Source: Methylophaga sp. UBA2689
GTDB lineage: Bacteria > Pseudomonadota > Gammaproteobacteria > Nitrosococcales > Methylophagaceae
Reading direction: 5' to 3'
Assembly: GCA_002354555.1 (NCBI GenBank)
Contig: DELT01000099.1
Coordinates: 10,660 to 74,659, forward strand
DNA: 64,000 nt
Both the position numbers and the translations under genes were made by a program. This document shows positions 42,497 through 50,752 of the stretch, in pieces (within the stretch, counting starts at the first letter, position 1; each line of letters begins with the position of its first letter). The notes beneath the pieces were generated by a model that searched no databases, was not told where the DNA came from, and was given only the letters and a program-made list of their open reading frames with translations.

Positions 42497-42805
42497 TCAG
42501 AGTGCAATGTAAATCAGGCCGTCTTCGACTTTGGTATCAAATGATCGGGTGCAACCTTCGTCTGGACCAGTGGCCTCACCACTGCTTAAATCAATCACCC
42601 AGTTATGCAATGGGCAGGCGACACGTTTGTCGTAAACAATCCCTTGAGACAGCGGGCCTTTTTTGTGTGGGCATTGATCAAACAAGGCAAATACCTCATC
42701 CCCACTGGTCCGAAAAATCGCCACATCCCCATCCGGTGTGGTCATCACTCGTGAGCCTTTTTGCGGTACGCTTTCTACCGGTCCTACTTCTGTCCAATTT
42801 TGCAT
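42497..42805 (-). CDS. nirD: Nitrite reductase small subunit
   Basis: Rieske-fold subunit of NAD(P)H nitrite reductase, 102 aa. The cluster ligands are present as CPH and CPLH (CPHKKGPLSQG, ACPLHNW), so a [2Fe-2S] centre is expected; some respiratory-type NirD proteins such as that of E. coli lack these residues. It lies between nirB and nasA with gaps of 6 and 3 bases, in a tightly packed operon. Confidence 0.95.
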   Translation of the reverse strand: MQNWTEVGPVESVPQKGSRVMTTPDGDVAIFRTSGDEVFALFDQCPHKKGPLSQGIVYDKRVACPLHNWVIDLSSGEATGPDEGCTRSFDTKVEDGLIYIAL

Positions 42806-42811
42806 TTGTTG

Positions 42812-45241
42812 TTAACCTACTTGCTTGATGGGAATATAGTTTTCGCGCTGTTTGGCAGCATGTTCCGCCCACGGATCGTCCTGCGATTTTTCCTGTGACG
42901 CATAAAACCGCTGTGCCAGGACTTTACGGTTGTCATGATCATCAACCACTTTGGCCTGCACGCTTTTAAGTCCCACCCGTTCAATCCATGGTGCGGTACG
43001 TTCCAGATAATGCGCATCTTCACGATAAAGCTGCATAAAGGCTGCACAGTATTCCATCGCTTCCTCTTCAGTCGCGACTTTGCACAGGAAATCGGTCGCA
43101 CGAACCTTGATACCACCGTTACCGCCGACATGCAGTTCATAACCGGAATCCACACAGACAATACCGAAATCCTTGATGGTGGCTTCAGCACAGTTACGTG
43201 GACAACCTGATACGGCAATCTTGAATTTATGCGGTGTCCATGAACCCCAGGTCATTTTTTCCACCTTGATACCCAGGCCAGTGGAGTCCTGTGTACCAAA
43301 CCGGCACCATTCCGAACCGACACAGGTTTTCACGGTACGCAGAGATTTACCGTAAGCGTGACCCGAAACAAAACCGGCTTCACTCAGATCAGCCCACATT
43401 TTCGGCAGATCGTCTTTTTTCACACCAAGTAAATCGATACGCTGGCCGCCAGTGATTTTAACCGTAGGCACCTTATATTTATCGGAGATATCGGCAATAG
43501 CACGTAACTCATTGGCGTTGGTCACCCCACCCCAGATCCGGGGCACCACTGAATAGGTACCATCCTTCTGGATATTGGCGTGAACCCGCTCGTTTATAAA
43601 CCGTGATTGTGGATCATCCTGATAGTCTGGCCAGGTACTAAGCAGATAATAGTTTAATGCGGGACGGCATGAGTGGCAGCCATCAGCATTTTTCCATTCC
43701 AGCGCAACCATCAGATCAGAAATGGTTTTCAAACTCTGTTCTTTAATGGCGTTTTTCACTTCGCCATGACTCATGCTGGTGCAACCACACATGGGTTTTT
43801 TGCTTGGCGTATCGTTAAAGTCACTGCCAAGCGTCGATGCCAGTAATTGCTCAACCAGACCTGTACAGGAACCACATGATGCAGAAGCTTTGGTATGGGA
43901 TTTGACTTCATCAAGGGTAAACAGGCTGTGTTTACTGATGGCTTTAACAATATCGCCTTTGCAGACACCGTTACAGCCACAAATTTCAGCATCATCCGGC
44001 AGGCCATCGACAGAATTGGTTGCACCATGACCAGAATCACCGATATGGTGCTGACCAAACAGCATATTCTCACGGATACTGGACACATCGGTACCATCAC
44101 GCATTAACTGGAAGTACCAGGCGCCATCGACAGTATCACCGTATAAAACCGCACCAATCAGTTTGTCATCCTGAATGACCAGCTTTTTATAGATATGGCG
44201 GGCGGCATCTTTAAACACCAGATCTTCAGTGCTTTCATCACCAATAAAGTTACCGGCAGAAAATAAATCAATGCCGGTGACTTTCAGTTTGGTGGAAGTA
44301 ATTGAGCTGACATAGCGAGCAATACCCATTTGAGCCAGATGGTTAGCACAGACTTTTGCCTGTTCAAATAATGGGGCCACCAGACCAAAGGTTGAACCAC
44401 GATGCTGTACACATTCACCCACTGCATAAACTTTAGGATCAAAGGTCTGCATGGTGTCATCCACCACAATACCGCGTTCACAATGAATACCGGCAGATTG
44501 TGCCAGTTCAATATTGGGGCGAATACCTACTGCCATCACTACAAGATCGGTATCGATTTCGGTCCCATTTTTAAAAACGACTTTTTCAACCCGTTTTTTG
44601 CCTTCAATCGCTGCTGTTTCATGCGACATCAGGAAGTTCAGTCCTTTGGCCTCTAACTCATGCAACATCAGATCAGATGCCGGTTTATCTAATTGCTGAT
44701 TCATCAACACATCGGCAATATGTACCACGGTGACTTCCATACCCTGAATCATCAAACCGTTGGCTGCTTCCAAACCAAGTAAACCACCGCCAATAACAAC
44801 GGCTTTTTTATGAGATTTAGCGGTTTCCAGCATGGTATCGACATCAGCAATATCCCGGAAGCTGATAACACCAGGCAAATCACGACCCGGTAAAGGCAAC
44901 ATAAATGGACGAGAACCGGTGGCCAGCAACAGGCGATCATAGTCAAACACTTCGCCTTCTGCGGTTTCCAGCTGGCGTTTTACTCGATTAATATGCGTGA
45001 TTTTTTTACCGGCATGCAGGGTAATGCCATTGTCGATATACCATTGCCGATCATTGATCATTATCTGATCAATCGTTTTATCACCAGCCAGCACCGGGGA
45101 CAGCATGATACGGTTGTAGTTACCGTAAGGCTCATCACCAAAAACGGTAATGTCATATTTTTCAGGTGCTAACTTGCGTAATTCTTCCAGTGTTCTCACA
45201 CCGGCCATACCATTACCAATCAGCACTAATTTTTCTTTCAT
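42812..45241 (-). CDS. nirB: NAD(P)H nitrite reductase large subunit
   Basis: Cytoplasmic six-electron reductase of nitrite to ammonium, 809 aa. FAD/NAD(P)H domain first (LVLIGNGMAGVRTLEEL, KAVVIGGGLLGLEAANG, VYAVGECVQHRG); two BFD-like [2Fe-2S] modules (CGCNGVCKGD...CGSC and CGCTSMSHGE...CHSC); ferredoxin-like and sirohaem-[4Fe-4S] domains with TCVGSEWCRFG and GCPRNCAEA. The start is ATG 45241 with GCAGGAGC upstream; the frame extends to 45283 but that part runs through the sigma-54 promoter, so it is not translated. First gene of nirB-nirD-nasA. Confidence 0.96.
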   Translation of the reverse strand: MKEKLVLIGNGMAGVRTLEELRKLAPEKYDITVFGDEPYGNYNRIMLSPVLAGDKTIDQIMINDRQWYIDNGITLHAGKKITHINRVKRQLETAEGEVFDYDRLLLATGSRPFMLPLPGRDLPGVISFRDIADVDTMLETAKSHKKAVVIGGGLLGLEAANGLMIQGMEVTVVHIADVLMNQQLDKPASDLMLHELEAKGLNFLMSHETAAIEGKKRVEKVVFKNGTEIDTDLVVMAVGIRPNIELAQSAGIHCERGIVVDDTMQTFDPKVYAVGECVQHRGSTFGLVAPLFEQAKVCANHLAQMGIARYVSSITSTKLKVTGIDLFSAGNFIGDESTEDLVFKDAARHIYKKLVIQDDKLIGAVLYGDTVDGAWYFQLMRDGTDVSSIRENMLFGQHHIGDSGHGATNSVDGLPDDAEICGCNGVCKGDIVKAISKHSLFTLDEVKSHTKASASCGSCTGLVEQLLASTLGSDFNDTPSKKPMCGCTSMSHGEVKNAIKEQSLKTISDLMVALEWKNADGCHSCRPALNYYLLSTWPDYQDDPQSRFINERVHANIQKDGTYSVVPRIWGGVTNANELRAIADISDKYKVPTVKITGGQRIDLLGVKKDDLPKMWADLSEAGFVSGHAYGKSLRTVKTCVGSEWCRFGTQDSTGLGIKVEKMTWGSWTPHKFKIAVSGCPRNCAEATIKDFGIVCVDSGYELHVGGNGGIKVRATDFLCKVATEEEAMEYCAAFMQLYREDAHYLERTAPWIERVGLKSVQAKVVDDHDNRKVLAQRFYASQEKSQDDPWAEHAAKQRENYIPIKQVG

Positions 45242-45274
45242 GGATTGCTCCTGCATTTCGACTAAATATGCTTG

Positions 45275-45291
45275 AGCAAGCACTGTGCCAA
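45275..45291 (-). promoter_or_regulatory. Sigma-54 promoter of nirB
   Basis: On the minus strand TTGGCACAGTGCTTGCT, a complete match to TTGGCAC-N5-TTGCW. Transcription start expected near 45263, so the leader is about 22 bases and too short for an ANTAR leader. Confidence 0.85.
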
Positions 45292-45353
45292 CAGATAACT
45301 TATTAATTTAATTGAATATTAATTTTAAACAGGTAAGTAACATGCGACTTTGT

Positions 45354-45389
45354 GGTGCAAAATGGTGCACTACGCACAAAGATGGTGAA
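45354..45389. promoter_or_regulatory. Cluster of NtrC-like half-sites before nirB
   Basis: TGGTGC occurs twice (from 45353 and 45363) and an imperfect dyad CGCACAAAGATGGTGAA lies at 45373-45389 (GCAC-N6-GGTG), about 118 bases upstream of the expected nirB start. No perfect dyad, so the call is weaker than at narK and nrtA. Confidence 0.5.
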
Positions 45390-45433
45390 TTGGGCCTATT
45401 TATCTTACATTTCCACCCCTGCTGGAGGCTATT

Positions 45434-46906
45434 TTAATAAACGGTAATACGATTACGTCCTTTATTTTTCGACTCATACATGGCGTGATCACAACGTTCA
45501 ATCAGATTATCCATGCTTTCTCCCAGTTGATACTCTGCCACACCAGCACTGATGGTAACGCTGATACTGTCATCTTTAATCCGGATCTTATGTTCACTGA
45601 TAGCTTCGCGAATCGTTTCTGCCACCCTTGCTGCATGTTGTTGATCACAGTTTTCCAACAATAATAAAAATTCTTCACCACCCCAGCGACACAATACATC
45701 TACATCGCGTACTTTTTGTTTTATCAATCGAGACACAGACTTGAGTACCTGATCCCCAAACTGGTGACCGTATTTATCGTTGACCGATTTAAAATGATCA
45801 ATATCCAGTACGATCATTGATAAAGACCAATCCTTACGCAACGCAGTTTTTTGGGCTTTATTAAATACCCAGTCAAATACCTGTCTGCTGGTCGCCCCGG
45901 TAAGTTTATCTTTGGTCGCCATCATTTCAAGACGACGCTGATAGCCACGAATAGTGAAATGAGCAAGCATTAGCACACAGATACTGATTGCCAGAGAAAC
46001 TGCGACATTAATCCATAAAGCTGTTTCAATCCGGTCTGCAGCAGGATCGTTGATTTGCTCGACAATCAAAAACCAGTCAAATTCTGGAACCAGACGACTG
46101 TTTAAATAGATCGTGTTACCGTTTTTGGCCGCATAGCTCACCGATGCGCTCGGATTACTGAGGATCTGCAGAAACAATTGGTCCAAACCCGCTTTATTTT
46201 GCAGGTATATATCATCTTGAAACTGACTGCTACGCAAGGTAATTTCACCCTGACGATCAACAAAATAGATTTCCCTTCCATAGCGTCGTTGGTAGTTTTC
46301 AATCAGTTGAGCAACTGACTCCATCGACAGGCCAACACCGGTTACCCCGACTAACTCACCTTGTTGATTGAGAACGCGATAATTCACAAAAATGCTCATG
46401 CGATTGGGTTCTGCAGTATCCCAGTCGATATTGATATCGTAATCCGTGTTGATTTTACGCGTGTTGAAATACCAGCTGTCAGCCGGTTCAGACTCATCAA
46501 CCTGTTTGATAATGCCTTTGGGATGATAATAATTGCGTGTTTTTTCAGAAACAAAAAAAGCGGTAATCGTATTGTATTTTCGTTGTATCTGCGCCAGATA
46601 TTCAGATAAGCGCTCGGGATCCTGTTCTCCATTCTCAGCCCAGTTAATCATAAAAGTATCATTCGCCATCAATGATGAGATTAATAAGGGTTGCAACAGG
46701 TCACGCTGAATTTCGGAGTAGATGTTATCACTGGTGAGCGGCAGCATTTGTTTTTGCAACTGATCACTGGTGGAATCCCGGGCCACAAAATAGCCAATCA
46801 GACTGGTGGCCATAAATCCCAGCAAAACCAGCGCACTGATTGTCAGCGTGAAAATTCTCTTCCGATTTTGCATTCCGGCCAGTCCGTTACTAAACAAAGT
46901 TTTCAA
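45434..46906 (-). CDS. Cache-domain membrane diguanylate cyclase
   Basis: GGDEF protein of 490 aa. TM1 at about 17-40, large periplasmic double-Cache-like sensor at about 45-285 (YYHPKGIIKQVDESEPADSWY, MSIFVNYRVLNQQGELVGVTGVGLSME), TM2 at about 288-310, GGDEF from about 325 with RWGGEEF near 408 and RDVD as I-site. Makes c-di-GMP in response to an unknown small periplasmic ligand. It is read in the same direction as the nir operon but lies upstream of its promoter, so it is not part of that transcript. ATG 46906 is used; an internal ATG 11 codons later would also keep TM1. Confidence 0.9.
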   Translation of the reverse strand: MKTLFSNGLAGMQNRKRIFTLTISALVLLGFMATSLIGYFVARDSTSDQLQKQMLPLTSDNIYSEIQRDLLQPLLISSLMANDTFMINWAENGEQDPERLSEYLAQIQRKYNTITAFFVSEKTRNYYHPKGIIKQVDESEPADSWYFNTRKINTDYDINIDWDTAEPNRMSIFVNYRVLNQQGELVGVTGVGLSMESVAQLIENYQRRYGREIYFVDRQGEITLRSSQFQDDIYLQNKAGLDQLFLQILSNPSASVSYAAKNGNTIYLNSRLVPEFDWFLIVEQINDPAADRIETALWINVAVSLAISICVLMLAHFTIRGYQRRLEMMATKDKLTGATSRQVFDWVFNKAQKTALRKDWSLSMIVLDIDHFKSVNDKYGHQFGDQVLKSVSRLIKQKVRDVDVLCRWGGEEFLLLLENCDQQHAARVAETIREAISEHKIRIKDDSISVTISAGVAEYQLGESMDNLIERCDHAMYESKNKGRNRITVY

Positions 46907-46939
46907 TCATAGTGAATTTACGGTAAGGATCCTAGGGTC

Positions 46940-47260
46940 TGTTTATCTTTCATAGCCGCCTCTGTTGTGACTGAAGATGCACCAATCAAGGCGCGAGGGA
47001 TATAGTTTGTGAGATACATCCATGTATCTCACCCTTTTAGGGCTAACGCTCAAAAACACTCCCAGCGTTTTTGTAGTCATTCTAAATAAAAAACGGGCAA
47101 TACGGAGTCGTGCATTTTCAGTCACTTCCCGCAGGGCTAAGACTGTTTTTCAGCCCGACTGCGTTGTAAAAGACTTATGTAGAACAACAACTACCTCACA
47201 TCATTTCCGCCTTGTTGGACAAAAAATAGACGCCAGCAGAGGCTGACCAAAGCCACAATG
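46940..47260. repeat. Gene-free interval with palindromic, repeat-like DNA
   Basis: About 350 bases between two c-di-GMP genes. It contains the palindrome TGAGATACAT-CC-ATGTATCTCA (near 47010-47031) and the phrase CCCTTTTAGGGCTAACGCTC, wording typical of dispersed intergenic repeats often mis-called as short hypothetical proteins in gammaproteobacteria. A 60-codon frame on the minus strand (46943-47125) spans it but has no clear ribosome binding site. No second copy was noticed in the window, so its repetitive nature is only suspected. Confidence 0.4.
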
Positions 47261-47263
47261 GCC

Positions 47264-49420
47264 CTAATTCCTTTTTAAAGCCTGCAAATTGTCTGTATTC
47301 AATTCAGCTGGCTGCATCTGCATTAGTTTGGCATGCACATACTGATGCATATCCTGATAACGTGTTCTGAGAGATTGGAAATTCTGCATGGCCGTTTGTT
47401 TTTTACCGGCTTGATAGAGTTTGATAGTCATGGTTAACAGGTGATGAAAACTGCGATATTTTTCTTTCAGAATTTGTAGGCACTCTTTATCAATAAGTTG
47501 GAGATTTTCTGTTCGCTCTAACCAGACACCACAATGCGATTGTTTAATCGACAGCGTTGGCCACAGTTCAAGTTCTTCGGGATCCACTTCAAAACGCTGT
47601 TCAAGGCTTTCCAGACTTAACTCCAGATATAAGTAAAACAGGTTTAACTGTGTCCATTTCAAATGCTGACGATGATAGCGATAACTGAACCAGTCTTCAG
47701 GCAATTCAAATTGCTGCTTCCAATGCGTTAATTCAGTCGCTGGCATCGGTTTGGCAATCACATACCCCTGAGCCAGTTCACAGCCCATTGAAAGCAAAAT
47801 CTGTCCGTGGCGCAGTGACTCCACCCCTTCTGCAATAACCTCCAAATCAAATGATCTGGCCAGTGCAATAACACCTTCTACAATTTTGCAGTCATCCACA
47901 TCATTCAGCATGTTCCGCACAAATGTCTGATCAATTTTTACCGCAGATACCGGCAAAGTCCTGATATGACTCAAAGATGAATATCCTGTACCAAAATCAT
48001 CCAGCACTGTTGCGATAGAGAATTCATCTCTGCAACGACGCACTACATCAACGATCAGGCTGAGATCATCCAGGGCGTGACTTTCCAGGATCTCAAATTG
48101 AAAATACTGTAAATCCACCGCAGGAAACTCTGTAACGATCTCGCCAAGTCTTTGTAAAAACCCATTACTTCCAAGATGATAGGCCGACAGGTTGATGCTG
48201 ATATTCCATTGTTTAGAGTCAGCCTGCCATTGTTGTAGATAACTTAACGCCTGACGAATGACCCACTCACCTAACTGAATTTCCAACGATGTGCCATTGA
48301 TTAAAGGTAAAAACTGTTGCGGAAATACCAGTCCGTTTTCAGGATGCAACCAGCGAATCAGTGCTTCGTATCCAACTACTTCTCCACTGCACATATTGAT
48401 TTTTGGCTGCATGTATAACTGAAACTGGTTTTCACTCAAAGCCTGACGAATAGCATAAAGCTGCTCGGTTTTTTCATCACGCCAGGCTTCATTGCCTGTT
48501 TCATACATGCGAAATGTTTTCTTACCGTCCAGTTTAGCTTTATAAAGCGTTTGATCAGCGTGCTCTATGAGGGTTTGCATCGAGCCCTGATCAAATGGAT
48601 AAACGGTATAACCAATTGAGGCACTGATACGGATGGTGTTGTTATCAATCAGATAGGGGCGGCTTAGCTCTTCAGTCAATCGTTGCAATAACAGTTCGCA
48701 ATCCTGACGGTTTTTAATTTCACCAAGCAGCATGACAAACTCATCGCCACCATAACGGGAAACCGTATCATCCTGACGTAACATGGCCTTTATACGCTGC
48801 GCGACTTCAATCAGTAATTCATCACCGGCGTTATGTCCCAGCTCATCGTTGACGGGTTTAAAGTTATCCAGATCCAGAAAACATACCGCTAATAGTGTTT
48901 GAGTACGATTACTGTGGGCGATCGCCTGCTCAAAGCGATCCACCAGCAGATTTCGATTGGGTAAAGCAGTTAATGCATCATAATGCGCCAGACGCTCCAA
49001 TTCGGCCTGATGCTGCTTTAACATGGTGATATCGGAGACCAGCCCCAAATGAAACATCTCCCCCGTCTGCGGATCAATAGTGCGATGAATCGTCAGCACT
49101 TCAGCATAAAATGAACCGTCTTTTTTACGATTCCAGACCTCGCCCGACCAATATCCATTGTCTGACAGGCTTTGCCACATTTTGCTGTAAAAGGTTGAAC
49201 TTTGTTTGCCTGAACTAAGAATATTGGGTTGTTGGCCGATTAATTCATCTCTGCTATAACCGGTGATGGCACATAATGTATCGTTCACATCAACAATGAT
49301 ATTGTCGGTATTGGTAATAATAATGCCTTCATGTACTCTATCAAACAGCATTTCCAAAAGAGAGTGTCTTTGTTGCTTAAGTAAGGCGCTCACCGGAAAA
49401 TATCCTTTTAAAAAAACCAT
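47264..49420 (-). CDS. PAS-GGDEF-EAL protein with CZB-like C-terminus
   Basis: Bifunctional c-di-GMP enzyme of 718 aa without membrane segments. PAS/PAC at about 25-140 (EGIIITNTDNIIVDVNDTLC, EVWNRKKDGSFYAEVL), GGDEF at about 150-310 with RYGGDEF near 223 and RQDD as I-site, EAL at about 335-575 with EALIRW, NLSAYHL, EILES, VLDDFGTG, VKIDQTF and EGVES all kept, then a tail with KQSHCGVWLERTENLQ like a CZB zinc domain, though some of its His differ from the paralogue at 2943-5009. ATG 49420 is used: the frame runs on to 49588 but there crosses the terminator and 3' end of the neighbouring gene. The ribosome binding site is poor. Confidence 0.87.
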   Translation of the reverse strand: MVFLKGYFPVSALLKQQRHSLLEMLFDRVHEGIIITNTDNIIVDVNDTLCAITGYSRDELIGQQPNILSSGKQSSTFYSKMWQSLSDNGYWSGEVWNRKKDGSFYAEVLTIHRTIDPQTGEMFHLGLVSDITMLKQHQAELERLAHYDALTALPNRNLLVDRFEQAIAHSNRTQTLLAVCFLDLDNFKPVNDELGHNAGDELLIEVAQRIKAMLRQDDTVSRYGGDEFVMLLGEIKNRQDCELLLQRLTEELSRPYLIDNNTIRISASIGYTVYPFDQGSMQTLIEHADQTLYKAKLDGKKTFRMYETGNEAWRDEKTEQLYAIRQALSENQFQLYMQPKINMCSGEVVGYEALIRWLHPENGLVFPQQFLPLINGTSLEIQLGEWVIRQALSYLQQWQADSKQWNISINLSAYHLGSNGFLQRLGEIVTEFPAVDLQYFQFEILESHALDDLSLIVDVVRRCRDEFSIATVLDDFGTGYSSLSHIRTLPVSAVKIDQTFVRNMLNDVDDCKIVEGVIALARSFDLEVIAEGVESLRHGQILLSMGCELAQGYVIAKPMPATELTHWKQQFELPEDWFSYRYHRQHLKWTQLNLFYLYLELSLESLEQRFEVDPEELELWPTLSIKQSHCGVWLERTENLQLIDKECLQILKEKYRSFHHLLTMTIKLYQAGKKQTAMQNFQSLRTRYQDMHQYVHAKLMQMQPAELNTDNLQALKRN

Positions 49421-49490
49421 AAAATCATTAGGGTTTTTAGCATAGCCTTTGTGGCTTAGGCAAGTTTTCCTTTCAATATCTGTCAAGCAT

Positions 49491-49526
49491 AAAAAAAGCC
49501 GGACATTAAGACCGGCTTTTTTCTGC
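49491..49526 (-). terminator. Terminator of the DUF4440 gene
   Basis: AAAAGCCGG, loop ACATTAAGA, CCGGCTTTT with T tracts on both strands, 19 bases after the DUF4440 stop. Confidence 0.9.
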
Positions 49527-49544
49527 TGCAAAAGACTGTTGGGT

Positions 49545-50003
49545 TTATTCAGCCATATTCCAGATATGTGAAACGACTTCCCATTCATCCTGGTCGTTCT
49601 TTTGCAGAACTGTCATCAAAACACCATTAAATGTCATCGTTTCACCATTTTCACCTTCAACATCTGCTGACCAGTTAGCCAATTGACTGACTTGTCCTGC
49701 AGAGGAATAAGTCGCGATAGTGGTTATATTATGATTGTGTAAACCATTATCGAAAAATCCCTGAAACAGTGCCGCAATCTCCTGTTGGCCATTCAATACA
49801 TTGCCATCACCAGGTGATAAAGTGGCCTGTGATGCATATAGCTCAGTTAATGCATCGAGATCCTTATCGTTAAAGGCAGCATTCCACTGCTCATTAGCAG
49901 AATTAATGACTTCCTGTGCATCATAATCGGCCCCAGGATTACTGCATGCACTTACTGCCAGAATAAGCAGACTCAGGGGTAATAAACGATTTACAATTTT
50001 CAT
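49545..50003 (-). CDS. DUF4440/SnoaL-like lipoprotein
   Basis: Exported protein of 152 aa with a lipoprotein signal (LLILAVSAC, Cys at about 20) and an NTF2-like domain at about 32-150 (AQEVINSANEQWNAAFNDKDLDALTELYASQATLSPGDGNVLNGQQEIAALFQGFF...EVVSHIWNM). Such domains bind or convert small hydrophobic molecules; no catalytic residues can be assigned. It lies 21 bases downstream of the MarR gene, so the two form an operon presumably repressed by the MarR protein. Confidence 0.87.
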   Translation of the reverse strand: MKIVNRLLPLSLLILAVSACSNPGADYDAQEVINSANEQWNAAFNDKDLDALTELYASQATLSPGDGNVLNGQQEIAALFQGFFDNGLHNHNITTIATYSSAGQVSQLANWSADVEGENGETMTFNGVLMTVLQKNDQDEWEVVSHIWNMAE

Positions 50004-50024
50004 AGAGATTCCTTTTTTTGAACA

Positions 50025-50546
50025 TTATTTAAGATGAGATTCATCTTCAAAAACATGCCGTCGCTGATAAACTTTTTTCAGTAACGACATCAGTTGGGTT
50101 GTTTCGGTTTCGCTCAGCGCCTGCATTAATTGATTTACACGTTGATAATATCCCGGCATTAAATCATCAAGTTTTGCCTGTCCCAGAACGGTCATTCGAA
50201 TCAATATCTGACGCCTGTCCTGCCTGCCATGTACGCGACTGATTAATTTATCGCGTAACAAACCATCTAATAAGCCGGTCATGGTGGCCCGTGAAACCCC
50301 CGCTTTTTCAGCCAGCGCTGAGGGTGTTGAACTCAGGTTATCCTCTCGCATCAGCAATAGCAAAACCCACCATCGACCCTGTAACAAGTCATATTCCGCC
50401 AGATAGCTGTTTAATCCCAGAGATAAATCAGAACCCACCCGAAGCAGATTCAAAAATGTCATAACATTTTTGATGTCGGTTTGCGGGTAACGATCGGCAA
50501 ACTTCTGCAATATTTCAGCGTTAGGAATATCTTTAACTTGCAACAT
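50025..50546 (-). CDS. MarR-family regulator
   Basis: Dimeric winged-helix regulator of 173 aa. Core at about 55-150: WWVLLLLMREDNLSSTPSALAEKAGVSRATMTGLLDGLLRDKLISRVHGRQDRRQILIRMT, with the wing RQDRRQ. ATG 50546 is chosen; the frame opens at TTG 50570, but that codon lies inside the palindromic operator. The perfect dyad 13 bases upstream of ATG suggests autorepression. It is followed by the DUF4440 lipoprotein gene. Confidence 0.9.
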   Translation of the reverse strand: MLQVKDIPNAEILQKFADRYPQTDIKNVMTFLNLLRVGSDLSLGLNSYLAEYDLLQGRWWVLLLLMREDNLSSTPSALAEKAGVSRATMTGLLDGLLRDKLISRVHGRQDRRQILIRMTVLGQAKLDDLMPGYYQRVNQLMQALSETETTQLMSLLKKVYQRRHVFEDESHLK

Positions 50547-50558
50547 GGCAGCAAGCTT

Positions 50559-50578
50559 ATAGTTAGCCAACTAACTAT
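50559..50578. promoter_or_regulatory. MarR operator
   Basis: ATAGTTAG-CCAA-CTAACTAT, a perfect 8-bp inverted repeat immediately upstream of the MarR start. Size and position fit a MarR-dimer site controlling its own operon. Confidence 0.75.
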
Positions 50579-50752
50579 GTCAACTCCAATTCAGTTTTTA
50601 TTTAATGCTATAGTTTGAAGCAGAATTTAATAGTCCTGTTTGCCGAGATAACGCCATTGTTTTGTATTGACCCAGCTTTTTTCATATTTCGATCCAGCGA
50701 ACGGGGGTCATTTTCCGTCGATCGCCACTGCAGTCTCTAATAGGTTTGTCCG

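Noticed and set aside
45242..45283. N-terminal extension of nirB
   Set aside because: It would place the start codon within the sigma-54 promoter, upstream of the expected transcription start; ATG 45241 has a good ribosome binding site.
46943..47125. 60-codon frame in the palindromic block
   Set aside because: Spans a palindrome-rich region and reads like a mis-called repeat; no ribosome binding site.
49421..49588. N-terminal extension of the PAS-GGDEF-EAL protein
   Set aside because: Runs through the terminator and into the 3' end of the DUF4440 gene; the extra residues have no domain character.
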